This document shows positions 1-6,219 of a stretch of DNA of 14,160 nucleotides, in pieces (the stretch's first letter is position 1; every line of letters starts with the position of its first letter). The DNA is taken from NCBI GenBank assembly GCA_022776205.1, contig JALFIK010000137.1:1-14160 (forward strand), written 5' to 3'. Source of the stretch: Eubacterium sp. Lineage in GTDB: Bacteria; Bacillota; Clostridia; Lachnospirales; Lachnospiraceae. The notes beneath the pieces are model-generated. The model ran no database searches. It saw only the letters and a list, made by a program, of their open reading frames with translations, and was not told the DNA's origin. The position numbers and the translations under genes were made by a program.

Positions 1-1559
1 GCTTCCAGATTTTTTTCTGTCTGGGTCCCTGCATATTTATTTGCTGCTTTTTTCCCTTCCTCAATCTTTTCAAAAGAAGATGCCGGTTGTTTACATAACG
101 GGCACTGAAAATCTGCAGGAAGCTCTTCACCCTCATAAATATAGCCACATACTTTACATTTCCATTTTGTCATAACTTTTTCTCCTTTTCCTTGTTGAAA
201 TATTGTACTTCTATCCTGATAAGATGTATGTAACATCTTTTCGGCCAGTTCACTTAATGGTTTTTCATAAAATTCGTCATAGACGGTTTTGATGTCCGGA
301 TTTTTATGACTTGCACGAATATTCATGGACTGATCTTTTTTATAAAGACTGTCAATACGTGCTTTCCGGGTTTCATCTTTATCCTTCATCACATCTTTTG
401 GCTGACCGCCTCCGCCGATACATCCACCCGGACAGGTCATAACTTCCACAAAATGATATTCCTTACCGCCAGCTTTCATCTGCTCAATAAATTTTCGTGC
501 ATTCTGTGTTCCGTATATCACAGCAACATGAATATCCATATCGTGAATTTTCACCGTTGCCTCCCTGATTCCTTCGTAACCTCGGACCGGTGTATAATTT
601 AAAAACTGTGCCGGTGCCTCTTCGCCGGTAATGTATTCATAAGCAGTACGCAGGGCAGCTTCCATGACACCTCCGGTATTTCCAAAGATTACTGCTGCTC
701 CCGAGGCTTCCCCCATCAGATGATCAAAATCACTGTCTTCTAAGGAATCAAAATCCACTTCCTCTTCCCGGGCCCACATGGCAAGTTCCCTCGTGGTGAT
801 GACCATATCCATATCCCGCAGTTCCGGATTACCCAGGTAACCAGAAGAATCACACATTTCCTCTCTTCTTATCTCAAACTTCTTTGCCGTACACGGTGTG
901 AGTGCCACATTGACAATTGCCGCAGGATCAATTCCCATTTTTTTAGCGAAATAAGTCTTGATTGTCGGTCCCTGCATCCCAATCGGACTTTTTGCAGAAG
1001 AAATATTCGGAATCAGTTCCGGATAATACATCTCCACAAATTTCACCCAGGCAGGACAGCAGCTTGTAAACTGGGGCAGAGGTGCTGTTTTTTTTGTAAT
1101 TCTTTCAATCAGTTCACTAGCCTCCTCCACAATAGTAAGGTCAGCCGCAAAATTAGTATCTAATACATAAGAAACACCAAGTTTTCTTAAGAGAGCAACC
1201 ATTTTCCCCTGAACAAAGCTTCCGTCTTCCATTCCGAATTCTTCTCCCAGTGCCACCCGGACAGACGGAGATGTGCTTACGATTACTACTTTTTCCGGAT
1301 TCTTTACTGCCTCACGAACTTTCTCGTATTCAAAAGTTTCCGTAATACTGTTTACCGGACAGACATTGGCACACTGTCCGCAATGGATACAGACTGCCTC
1401 ATTTCCGGTCTGCTCTAATGTGTAGGTCCCATGAACTCCGATTTGTTGTGTGCAGACATCCCTGCACATTCCACATCGAATACATTTTTCTTCCTGTCTG
1501 CAGATTGCCGGATTATCCGGTTCAATCGGAACCCGGATATCCATCGATAAATGTTTCAT
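1..1559 (-). CDS. [FeFe] hydrogenase fused to rubredoxin and reverse rubrerythrin (3' end outside window)
   Basis: The frame is open from ATG at 1559 to the left edge (519 codons). Residues 20-70 hold a two-[4Fe-4S] ferredoxin-like domain (C26, C29, C32, C36 and C57, C60, C63, C67). The H-cluster motifs are all present: TSCCPAW (165-171), TPCTAKK (221-227) and TCPGGC (375-380). They supply ligand cysteines C168, C223, C376, C380 and the proton-relay C167. The T-P-C reading, instead of the common M-P-C, resembles group B hydrogenases. A small-subunit-like tail ends near residue 455. A short-spaced rubredoxin follows (C468, C471, C486, C489), then a sequence ending TQTEKNLE that looks like the start of a rubrerythrin di-iron domain. 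That domain lies outside the window, so its iron ligands are not seen. The gene starts 2 nt after the perR stop, with GGGGAG (1565-1570) inside the end of perR. I infer H2-dependent peroxide reduction in one cytoplasmic chain. The hydrogenase and rubredoxin calls are firm; the rubrerythrin call is likely. Confidence 0.93.
   Translation of the reverse strand, partial: MKHLSMDIRVPIEPDNPAICRQEEKCIRCGMCRDVCTQQIGVHGTYTLEQTGNEAVCIHCGQCANVCPVNSITETFEYEKVREAVKNPEKVVIVSTSPSVRVALGEEFGMEDGSFVQGKMVALLRKLGVSYVLDTNFAADLTIVEEASELIERITKKTAPLPQFTSCCPAWVKFVEMYYPELIPNISSAKSPIGMQGPTIKTYFAKKMGIDPAAIVNVALTPCTAKKFEIRREEMCDSSGYLGNPELRDMDMVITTRELAMWAREEEVDFDSLEDSDFDHLMGEASGAAVIFGNTGGVMEAALRTAYEYITGEEAPAQFLNYTPVRGYEGIREATVKIHDMDIHVAVIYGTQNARKFIEQMKAGGKEYHFVEVMTCPGGCIGGGGQPKDVMKDKDETRKARIDSLYKKDQSMNIRASHKNPDIKTVYDEFYEKPLSELAEKMLHTSYQDRSTIFQQGKGEKVMTKWKCKVCGYIYEGEELPADFQCPLCKQPASSFEKIEEGKKAANKYAGTQTEKNLE
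171..185 (-). promoter_or_regulatory. Internal Shine-Dalgarno and ATG within the hydrogenase fusion
   Basis: Inside the open frame, an AAAAGGAGA element (core GGAG at 185-182) lies 8 nt before an in-frame ATG (173-171). The protein from this ATG begins MTKWKCKVCGY, which looks exactly like the N-terminus of a free-standing reverse rubrerythrin. The linker residues QQGKGEK are therefore encoded by what looks like a ribosome binding site. The site could still start a separate short rubrerythrin, or it may be a relic of a gene fusion. Confidence 0.6.
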
Positions 1560-1561
1560 AC

Positions 1562-1933
1562 TTACTCCCCTTTGTTTTGTTTCTTGCACTCCGGACAAAT
1601 ATAATATACTTTTAAATCATAGTATAAAAAATCATCGTCCAGCTGATCACTCAAGGATGCTGTCAGATCTTTTAATGTAATGTCTGAAAGCCTGCCACAG
1701 CATTTGCATACCAGATGATCATGCTTATTTACACGGTCATACCGGTCCGGCATTCCTTCAATCGATACTTTTTTTATAAGCTCTTCCTCCAGTAATTTTC
1801 TGAGATTGTTATACACCGTTGCAAGAACGACATTCGGATATTTCCTTTTCAGTTTTTGAAAGATCTCCTCTGCCGTCAAATGCCCACAGGAAGAATTGAT
1901 CATAGAAAATATTTCTTTTTCATATTTTGTCAT
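1562..1933 (-). CDS. perR: PerR-type peroxide-sensing Fur-family repressor
   Basis: The protein is 123 aa and belongs to the Fur family: a winged helix (about 1-65, with the family-typical ATVYNNLR at 38-45) followed by a metal-binding dimerisation domain. All five regulatory metal ligands of Bacillus subtilis PerR have counterparts: H18, D66, H71, H73 and D84. Aspartate at position 84, where Fur proteins usually carry glutamate, favours PerR. The structural zinc site is C76/C79 plus the C-terminal CPEC pair. An in-frame TAG lies upstream, so no longer N-terminus is possible; it is about 20 residues shorter than B. subtilis PerR. The start has AAAGG 7 nt upstream. Two Per-box-like sites cover its promoter, so it probably represses itself and the hydrogenase-rubrerythrin gene just downstream. 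Repression should lift when Fe-bound histidines are oxidised by peroxide. A general Fur function is the main alternative. Confidence 0.88.
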   Translation of the reverse strand: MTKYEKEIFSMINSSCGHLTAEEIFQKLKRKYPNVVLATVYNNLRKLLEEELIKKVSIEGMPDRYDRVNKHDHLVCKCCGRLSDITLKDLTASLSDQLDDDFLYYDLKVYYICPECKKQNKGE

Positions 1934-1951
1934 GTTGAATCCTTTCTGGTT

Positions 1952-1968
1952 TTTAGAACGGTTCTAAA
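1952..1968. promoter_or_regulatory. Per/Fur-type operator 1 (perfect palindrome)
   Basis: TTTAGAAC-G-GTTCTAAA is a perfect 8-1-8 inverted repeat. Its inner part has the 7-1-7 layout of Per boxes (consensus TTATAATNATTATAA) but with GAAC/GTTC arms. It covers the predicted transcription start of perR. Confidence 0.7.
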
Positions 1969-1971
1969 TTA

Positions 1972-1999
1972 ATTATAATCATTCTAATTTTTTTGTCAA
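1972..1999 (-). promoter_or_regulatory. Consensus sigma-A promoter of perR-hydrogenase operon
   Basis: On the minus strand, TTGACA (1999-1994) and TATAAT (1977-1972) both match the sigma-A consensus exactly and are 16 nt apart. The predicted start point is near 1965, about 30 nt before the perR ATG. A strong core promoter covered by two palindromes fits a tightly repressed, strongly inducible operon. Confidence 0.85.
1973..1987. promoter_or_regulatory. Per box-like operator 2
   Basis: TTATAATCATTCTAA differs from the Per box consensus at one position. It overlaps the -10 hexamer and the spacer. Its centre (1980) is exactly 20 bp, about two helical turns, from the centre of operator 1 (1960), so two dimers could bind the same face of the DNA. 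Confidence 0.72.
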
Positions 2000-2018
2000 T
2001 ACACTTTCCTTTGTAGAC

Positions 2019-2054
2019 AAAAGAACCGGGTAAGTTTTTTCACCCGGTCCTCTT
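2019..2054 (-). terminator. Probable terminator of the acyl-CoA dehydrogenase/flavodiiron operon
   Basis: It sits 24 nt after the flavodiiron stop codon. The core stem pairs ACCGGGT with ACCCGGT (2042-2048 and 2025-2031) around a 10-nt loop. A weaker A/G-rich extension with two G-U pairs lengthens the stem to about 13 bp. The transcript continues with TTCTTTTGTC, a modest U-rich tail. It separates this operon from perR. Confidence 0.7.
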
Positions 2055-2077
2055 AATTAATGAAAGTTTTTTAGTTT

Positions 2078-3283
2078 TTATTTATTTAATGACTCAATCA
2101 GTGCATCTGCCAGTCCCTCAAACTCTGCCTCATTCGTTTCATCTGCCATGGAATTGACACTCACCTGGGATCCAAGTACGAGACATTCTTTTAACTCTTC
2201 ATCAATAAACTTCTTCATAAGGCTTCCTGATTTAATTGCCCACGTTCCGTTTTCTATGATGCCAAATGTCCGTTTCTGGAAATTAAGAATCTTCAGATGA
2301 TGAAGGAAGTCATACATCAGCGGATAGATATTTAAGTTATATGTAACCGATGCCAGAACGATATGACTATACTTAAATGCCTCAGAAACAAGGTAGGACA
2401 CATGAGTGTTTGATACGTCATATACCGCAACATTTGTCATTCCCTTTTCACAGAGCGTAGAAGCCAGTTTCTGTGCTGCCGCTTCCGTATTGCCGTACAT
2501 GGATGCATAAACAATAAGCACTCCTTTTTCTTCCGGCTCATAACGACTCCATTTGTCATGCTTATCAATAAAATACTCCAGATCAGAACGCCACACCGGT
2601 CCGTGAAGAGGACAGATGATTTTAATCGGAACCGTCGATGCCTTCTTTAAAAGCTGCTGTACAAACGGACCATATTTTCCAACAATATTCGTAAAATATC
2701 TTCGTGCATCATCGATCCAGTCCCTGTCAAAGTCTACTTCATCATTAAAGAGTTTCCCATCAAGAGATCCAAAACTTCCGAACGCATCTGCAGAAAACAG
2801 TACACCGTTTGTCGTGTCAAAAGTCACCATAGCTTCCGGCCAGTGAACCATCGGTGCTGCCACAAACGTTACGGTATGCTTTCCGAAACACTTCGTATCC
2901 CCTTCCTTCACAACCTCTTTTCGGTCTTCCACATGAAAACCAAACTGACGCATAAACATGAAGGCTTTTTCATTACTGATCACTTTACATTCCGGATAGC
3001 GGATGAGTACTTCTTCCATGGAAGAAGCATGGTCAGGCTCCATATGATTCACAACCAGATAATCAAGAGGTGCTCCATCCAATACTTTCTCGATATTCTT
3101 TAAAAATTCCCGGCATCCGGACCAGTCCACCGTATCAAATAAAACCGTTTTTTCATCCATAAGCAGATAAGAGTTGTAAGAAACTCCCCGCGGAATCGGA
3201 TGAATATTTTCAAAAAGACTTAAACGCTTGTCATTAACACCAACCCAATATAAATCTTCTGTTACTTTTCTAACACAGCTCAT
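2078..3283 (-). CDS. fprA: Flavodiiron protein (FprA family, O2/NO reductase)
   Basis: The protein is 401 aa, the usual length of a class A flavodiiron protein: a metallo-beta-lactamase-like di-iron domain (about 1-250) and a C-terminal flavodoxin domain (about 253-400). The di-iron ligands are H80, E82, D84, H85 (HMEPDH), H147, D166 and H227. The FMN-binding loop is SMYGNTEAA at 261-269. These cytoplasmic enzymes reduce O2 to water, and often NO, with electrons from rubredoxin. The start has AGGAGGT (3297-3291) 7-8 nt before ATG. It lies 41 nt after a gene whose product ends in rubredoxin, which strongly suggests that domain is its electron donor. A terminator follows. All ligands expected for activity are present and I see nothing truncated. 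Confidence 0.95.
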   Translation of the reverse strand: MSCVRKVTEDLYWVGVNDKRLSLFENIHPIPRGVSYNSYLLMDEKTVLFDTVDWSGCREFLKNIEKVLDGAPLDYLVVNHMEPDHASSMEEVLIRYPECKVISNEKAFMFMRQFGFHVEDRKEVVKEGDTKCFGKHTVTFVAAPMVHWPEAMVTFDTTNGVLFSADAFGSFGSLDGKLFNDEVDFDRDWIDDARRYFTNIVGKYGPFVQQLLKKASTVPIKIICPLHGPVWRSDLEYFIDKHDKWSRYEPEEKGVLIVYASMYGNTEAAAQKLASTLCEKGMTNVAVYDVSNTHVSYLVSEAFKYSHIVLASVTYNLNIYPLMYDFLHHLKILNFQKRTFGIIENGTWAIKSGSLMKKFIDEELKECLVLGSQVSVNSMADETNEAEFEGLADALIESLNK

Positions 3284-3324
3284 ATTCTATACCTCCTGTT
3301 TTATTTCCTGCGCCGATACATATA

Positions 3325-5238
3325 TTACGCCGGAATAAAGTTTGCCTTGGCTTCTCCACAGTCCGGACATGTCCAGTCTTCCGGAAGATTTTTATAAAAT
3401 GTACCCGGACGGATGTCTCCTGCCTCATCACCCTTTTCCGGAATATATTCATAACCGCATCCTGCACATACATATCTTCCGACCGGTGCCGGTTTCGGTT
3501 CTTCCGGTACCTGACGTTTCATCTTCACCATAGGCGGTGCCGGTTTCTTTGGTTCTCCCGTGTCTAATGCTTTCGTAAGAAGCGGCAGAATTTCATTGAC
3601 ATCACCGACAATTCCATAATCTGCATTTTTAAAGATCGGTGCATTGGCATTCGTATTAATTGCCACAATCGTTGCGGCATCTTTGATTCCTTTCAGATGC
3701 TGTACAGCTCCGGAAATACCGCAGGCAATATACAGATTACCGGTAAATTTCTGTCCGCTCATTCCCACATAACGATTGATCGGAAGATACTGAAGTTGTT
3801 CTGCAACCGGTCTGGAACAGCCGATGGCTGCACCTGCTGCCGCTGCCAGATCCTCAATGAGCTTCATATTTTCTTTACTGCCAATTCCTTTTCCCGCACT
3901 GACAACTCTCTCTGCCTGGGTAATCGGTGTATCTGCATCAATGCCTACTGTAAAATCATGACCGTCCGCTTTCAGGGCATCTGCGAGTTTATCCACTCTC
4001 TCCTGTGCACTGCCTTCTTTAAAAATCATCTTCTTTCTGGCACCGGTTACTGCCTCTTTCGGTTTCTTCACTGCCGGAGCACCGGAAGATTTCGCTGCCT
4101 TACCAAGAATATTGGAAGCAATGACCACATTCTGAATTTCATTTGTTCCTTCATAAATTGTACAGATTTTGGCATCCCTGTATGCTCTCTCCACAGCCAT
4201 TCCCTTAAGATAACCACTACCGCCGAAAATCTGAAGGGCTTCATTTACAATCTCAAGACAAACATCCGAAGCATATTTTTTCGCCATGGCAGCTTCCATA
4301 CCATAAGGTTCATGGTTCTCCTTTAACTCCGCCGCACTGTATACAAGAAATCTTGCTGCACGAAGTTTCGTAGCCATATCCGCAATTTTAAACTGAATTG
4401 CCTGCAACTGGGCAATCGGTGCGTTAAACTGTTCTCTTTCCTTCGCATATTCCACAGATGCTTCATACGCACCCTGGGCAATACCGAGAGCCTGGGCTGC
4501 GATGCCGATTCGTCCTCCATCGAGAGTGGCCATGGCAATCTTAAATCCCTGTCCTTCTTTTCCAAGAAGATTTTCCTTCGGAACTTTGACATTATTAAAT
4601 AATAGCTGTGCTGTTGCCGAGGAACGAATTCCCATCTTGTCATAGTGATCGCCGAAGGTAAATCCTTCCCATCCTTTTTCCACGATAAAGGCACTGATTC
4701 CCTTTGTGCCGATTCCCGGTGTGGTAACAGCAAATACCACATAAGTATCTGCCTCTCCACCATTTGTGATAAAGATTTTTTCTCCATTTAACAGGTAATA
4801 ATCACCACATAATTCTGCTGTCGTTTCCGTACCGCCCGCATCTGAGCCTGCATTTGGCTCCGTAAGGCCGAAAGCGCCGATCTTCTCCCCCTTTGCCAGA
4901 GGAACCAGATATTTCTGTTTCTGTTCTTCCGTACCAAAAGCAAAGATCGGATAGGATCCAAGAGACACATGAGCAGATAAAATAACCCCGGTCCCGCCAT
5001 CCACTCTTGACAGTTCCTCCACTGCGATTGCATAGCTTAACACATCTTTTCCCATGCCCCCGTATTCCTTTGGATAAGGAAGGCCCATGTAACCTTTTGA
5101 AGCGAAATCCTTAATCTGTTCCCGAGGAAATTCATTATTCTGATCAAGCATAAAGGCAATCGGCTTAATCTCCCGCTCCGCCCATTCACGGATATCAGCT
5201 CGTAACTGTTCGTGTTCCTGCGTTGTTTTAAAATACAT
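3325..5238 (-). CDS. Acyl-CoA dehydrogenase / ETF-alpha FAD domain / rubredoxin fusion
   Basis: A 637-aa triple fusion. Residues 1-380 are a full acyl-CoA dehydrogenase with the catalytic base E363 in IYEGTNEIQ and the FAD/substrate segment GLTEPNAGSD (124-133). Residues about 437-555 match the C-terminal FAD-binding domain of ETF alpha (SR at 475-476, VGMSG at 491-495, GISGAVQH at 507-514). A Pro/Lys-rich linker (about 560-587) leads to a canonical rubredoxin (C591, C594, C624, C627; 29 residues between the CxxC pairs; PEDWxCPxCG). The N-terminal ETF-alpha domain is absent and no ETF-beta gene is visible. I infer acyl-CoA oxidation with electrons passed inside one chain to rubredoxin and then to the downstream flavodiiron protein. 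An ATG at 5256 would add six residues, but GGAGG (5250-5246) is 7 nt before ATG 5238, so I chose 5238. The acyl-CoA chain length used is unknown; short-chain is a guess. Confidence 0.93.
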   Translation of the reverse strand: MYFKTTQEHEQLRADIREWAEREIKPIAFMLDQNNEFPREQIKDFASKGYMGLPYPKEYGGMGKDVLSYAIAVEELSRVDGGTGVILSAHVSLGSYPIFAFGTEEQKQKYLVPLAKGEKIGAFGLTEPNAGSDAGGTETTAELCGDYYLLNGEKIFITNGGEADTYVVFAVTTPGIGTKGISAFIVEKGWEGFTFGDHYDKMGIRSSATAQLLFNNVKVPKENLLGKEGQGFKIAMATLDGGRIGIAAQALGIAQGAYEASVEYAKEREQFNAPIAQLQAIQFKIADMATKLRAARFLVYSAAELKENHEPYGMEAAMAKKYASDVCLEIVNEALQIFGGSGYLKGMAVERAYRDAKICTIYEGTNEIQNVVIASNILGKAAKSSGAPAVKKPKEAVTGARKKMIFKEGSAQERVDKLADALKADGHDFTVGIDADTPITQAERVVSAGKGIGSKENMKLIEDLAAAAGAAIGCSRPVAEQLQYLPINRYVGMSGQKFTGNLYIACGISGAVQHLKGIKDAATIVAINTNANAPIFKNADYGIVGDVNEILPLLTKALDTGEPKKPAPPMVKMKRQVPEEPKPAPVGRYVCAGCGYEYIPEKGDEAGDIRPGTFYKNLPEDWTCPDCGEAKANFIPA

Positions 5239-5290
5239 TATTGTTCCTCCTCCCATATTTGTTCTCTGACCTTCTTTTAGTTTATATCTT

Positions 5291-5296
5291 ATTATA
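5291..5296 (-). promoter_or_regulatory. -10 element of the acyl-CoA dehydrogenase/flavodiiron operon
   Basis: A perfect TATAAT on the minus strand (5296-5291) lies 52 nt before the start codon. The hexamer 17 nt upstream is CATACT, a poor -35, and lies inside the 38-bp palindrome. A good -10 with a poor -35 under a regulator site is typical of an activator-dependent promoter. The predicted start is near 5284. Confidence 0.55.
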
Positions 5297-5306
5297 ATAA
5301 ACAGAA

Positions 5307-5344
5307 AAGAAATAGTATGTAACCATGGTTACATACTATTTCTT
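5307..5344. promoter_or_regulatory. 38-bp perfect palindrome with Crp/Fnr-type operator
   Basis: Bases 5307-5344 form a perfect inverted repeat centred at 5325.5. The inner 16 bp (5318-5333) read TGTAA-CCATGG-TTACA, the half-site/6-bp-spacer/half-site layout of Crp/Fnr operators. The palindrome overlaps the stop codon of the Crp/Fnr gene. On the minus strand it is followed by TTTTCTGTTTATTAT, so as RNA it could also act as that gene's terminator hairpin. Its centre is about 41.5 bp upstream of the predicted start of the next operon, the classical class II activator position. Confidence 0.75.
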
Positions 5345-6020
5345 AATTACACAATTCTTCTACTTTTTTTCGGTCCTTAATCCGAATCACCTTTCTCCCG
5401 ACTTCAATGATTCCCTCTGCCTGCATTTTCATTAGTGTTCTGGATAAAGACGGACGGGCTACCCCCAGATAATCTGCCAGTTCTTCTCTGTTCATATGCA
5501 TCCTGACAACACCTTCACTATCCATTTCATCCATGATCCAAAGAGCAATTCTTTCTTTCAGAAAAGAAGCACTTACAATATTTACTTTTTTAATCGCCAT
5601 CCATTCTTTCGTTGACAAAACTTCCAGCATATTCCGGATCAGTTTCCGGTGGTGTTCGCAGTTTTTGCTACAGTACCCAAAAAAGAATTTCCATGGAATT
5701 CCCAAAACCTCCACATCCGATGCTGCCTGGGCATTATACTGATAAATATGTTCTTCTCCAAACACATAGTATTCTCCAAAAATATGCCCCTGATTTACTT
5801 CATACAGAATGTTTTTCCTTCCTGATGCCATCTGCTTTGCAATAATCACCCTGCCCTTAATCAAAACATACAAAAAGCCGGCTTTTTCTTCCTCCCGGAA
5901 AACCATCTCCCCTTTCTGATAACTTTTATAGACCGCCTGCGAACAAATGAGAAGTTTTTTCAACTCCTCTTTACTCATATCCTTAAAAACACTGTTTTCC
6001 TGAATTAATTCCCAGTTCAA
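5343..6020 (-). CDS. Crp/Fnr-family transcriptional regulator
   Basis: The product is 225 aa from a TTG at 6020: an N-terminal cyclic-nucleotide-binding-like beta barrel (about 10-115), a long dimerisation helix (about 125-150) and a C-terminal helix-turn-helix (about 177-200, recognition helix near ARPSLSRTLMKM). I chose this TTG because AGAGGTGG (6032-6025) lies directly upstream. A more distant TTG at 6080 would add 20 residues but has no good ribosome binding site. C117 and C121 (C-x3-C), with C26, are candidate redox or metal ligands; an Fnr-type N-terminal four-cysteine cluster is absent. The gene ends in the palindrome that contains a TGTAA-N6-TTACA site, so it probably controls the neighbouring acyl-CoA dehydrogenase/flavodiiron operon. 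Its signal (redox, O2, NO, a nucleotide) cannot be read from the sequence. HcpR-like regulators are a possible relative. Confidence 0.85.
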   Translation of the reverse strand: MNWELIQENSVFKDMSKEELKKLLICSQAVYKSYQKGEMVFREEEKAGFLYVLIKGRVIIAKQMASGRKNILYEVNQGHIFGEYYVFGEEHIYQYNAQAASDVEVLGIPWKFFFGYCSKNCEHHRKLIRNMLEVLSTKEWMAIKKVNIVSASFLKERIALWIMDEMDSEGVVRMHMNREELADYLGVARPSLSRTLMKMQAEGIIEVGRKVIRIKDRKKVEELCN

Positions 6021-6136
6021 ATTTCCACCTCTTTTTTCTGTTTCTTCCTGTATTCTGACACATTTTATTGCAAAAACCAATACTCTTTTTTAATAATAAA
6101 AGAAATATTTTAATAGAGTATAAACTATTATTAATT

Positions 6137-6150
6137 TTGTCCGCAGACAA
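6137..6150. promoter_or_regulatory. Small inverted repeat between divergent genes
   Basis: TTGTC-CGCA-GACAA abuts the -35 of the plus-strand promoter in the divergent region between the Crp/Fnr gene and the cotH gene. It could be an operator for either direction. I do not recognise the regulator. Apart from this site and the cotH promoter, I see nothing firm in 6021-6219; a TATACT (6122-6117, minus strand) may be the -10 of the Crp/Fnr gene but lacks a good -35. Confidence 0.35.
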
Positions 6151-6179
6151 TTGACAGTTTAAAAAAGTAAGAATATCCT
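6151..6179 (+). promoter_or_regulatory. Promoter of the cotH/lipid gene cluster
   Basis: TTGACA (6151-6156) is a perfect -35, and TATCCT (6174-6179) is a fair -10 at the ideal 17-nt spacing. It lies 40 nt upstream of the cotH start, which has AAAGGAGG just before it. Confidence 0.7.
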
Positions 6180-6219
6180 ATCAGAAAACTATACAATATT
6201 TTTTAAAAAGGAGGAAAAT

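Noticed and set aside
3697..4326. Plus-strand open frame of 209 codons
   Set aside because: It lies opposite the acyl-CoA dehydrogenase/ETF-alpha region, is rich in Cys, His and Ser as expected for an antisense shadow, and has no convincing start or family resemblance.
5239..5256. Upstream ATG at 5256 for the acyl-CoA dehydrogenase fusion
   Set aside because: The Shine-Dalgarno GGAGG lies between this ATG and the next one, at the right distance for ATG 5238; the extra residues MGGGTI are simply the translated ribosome binding site.
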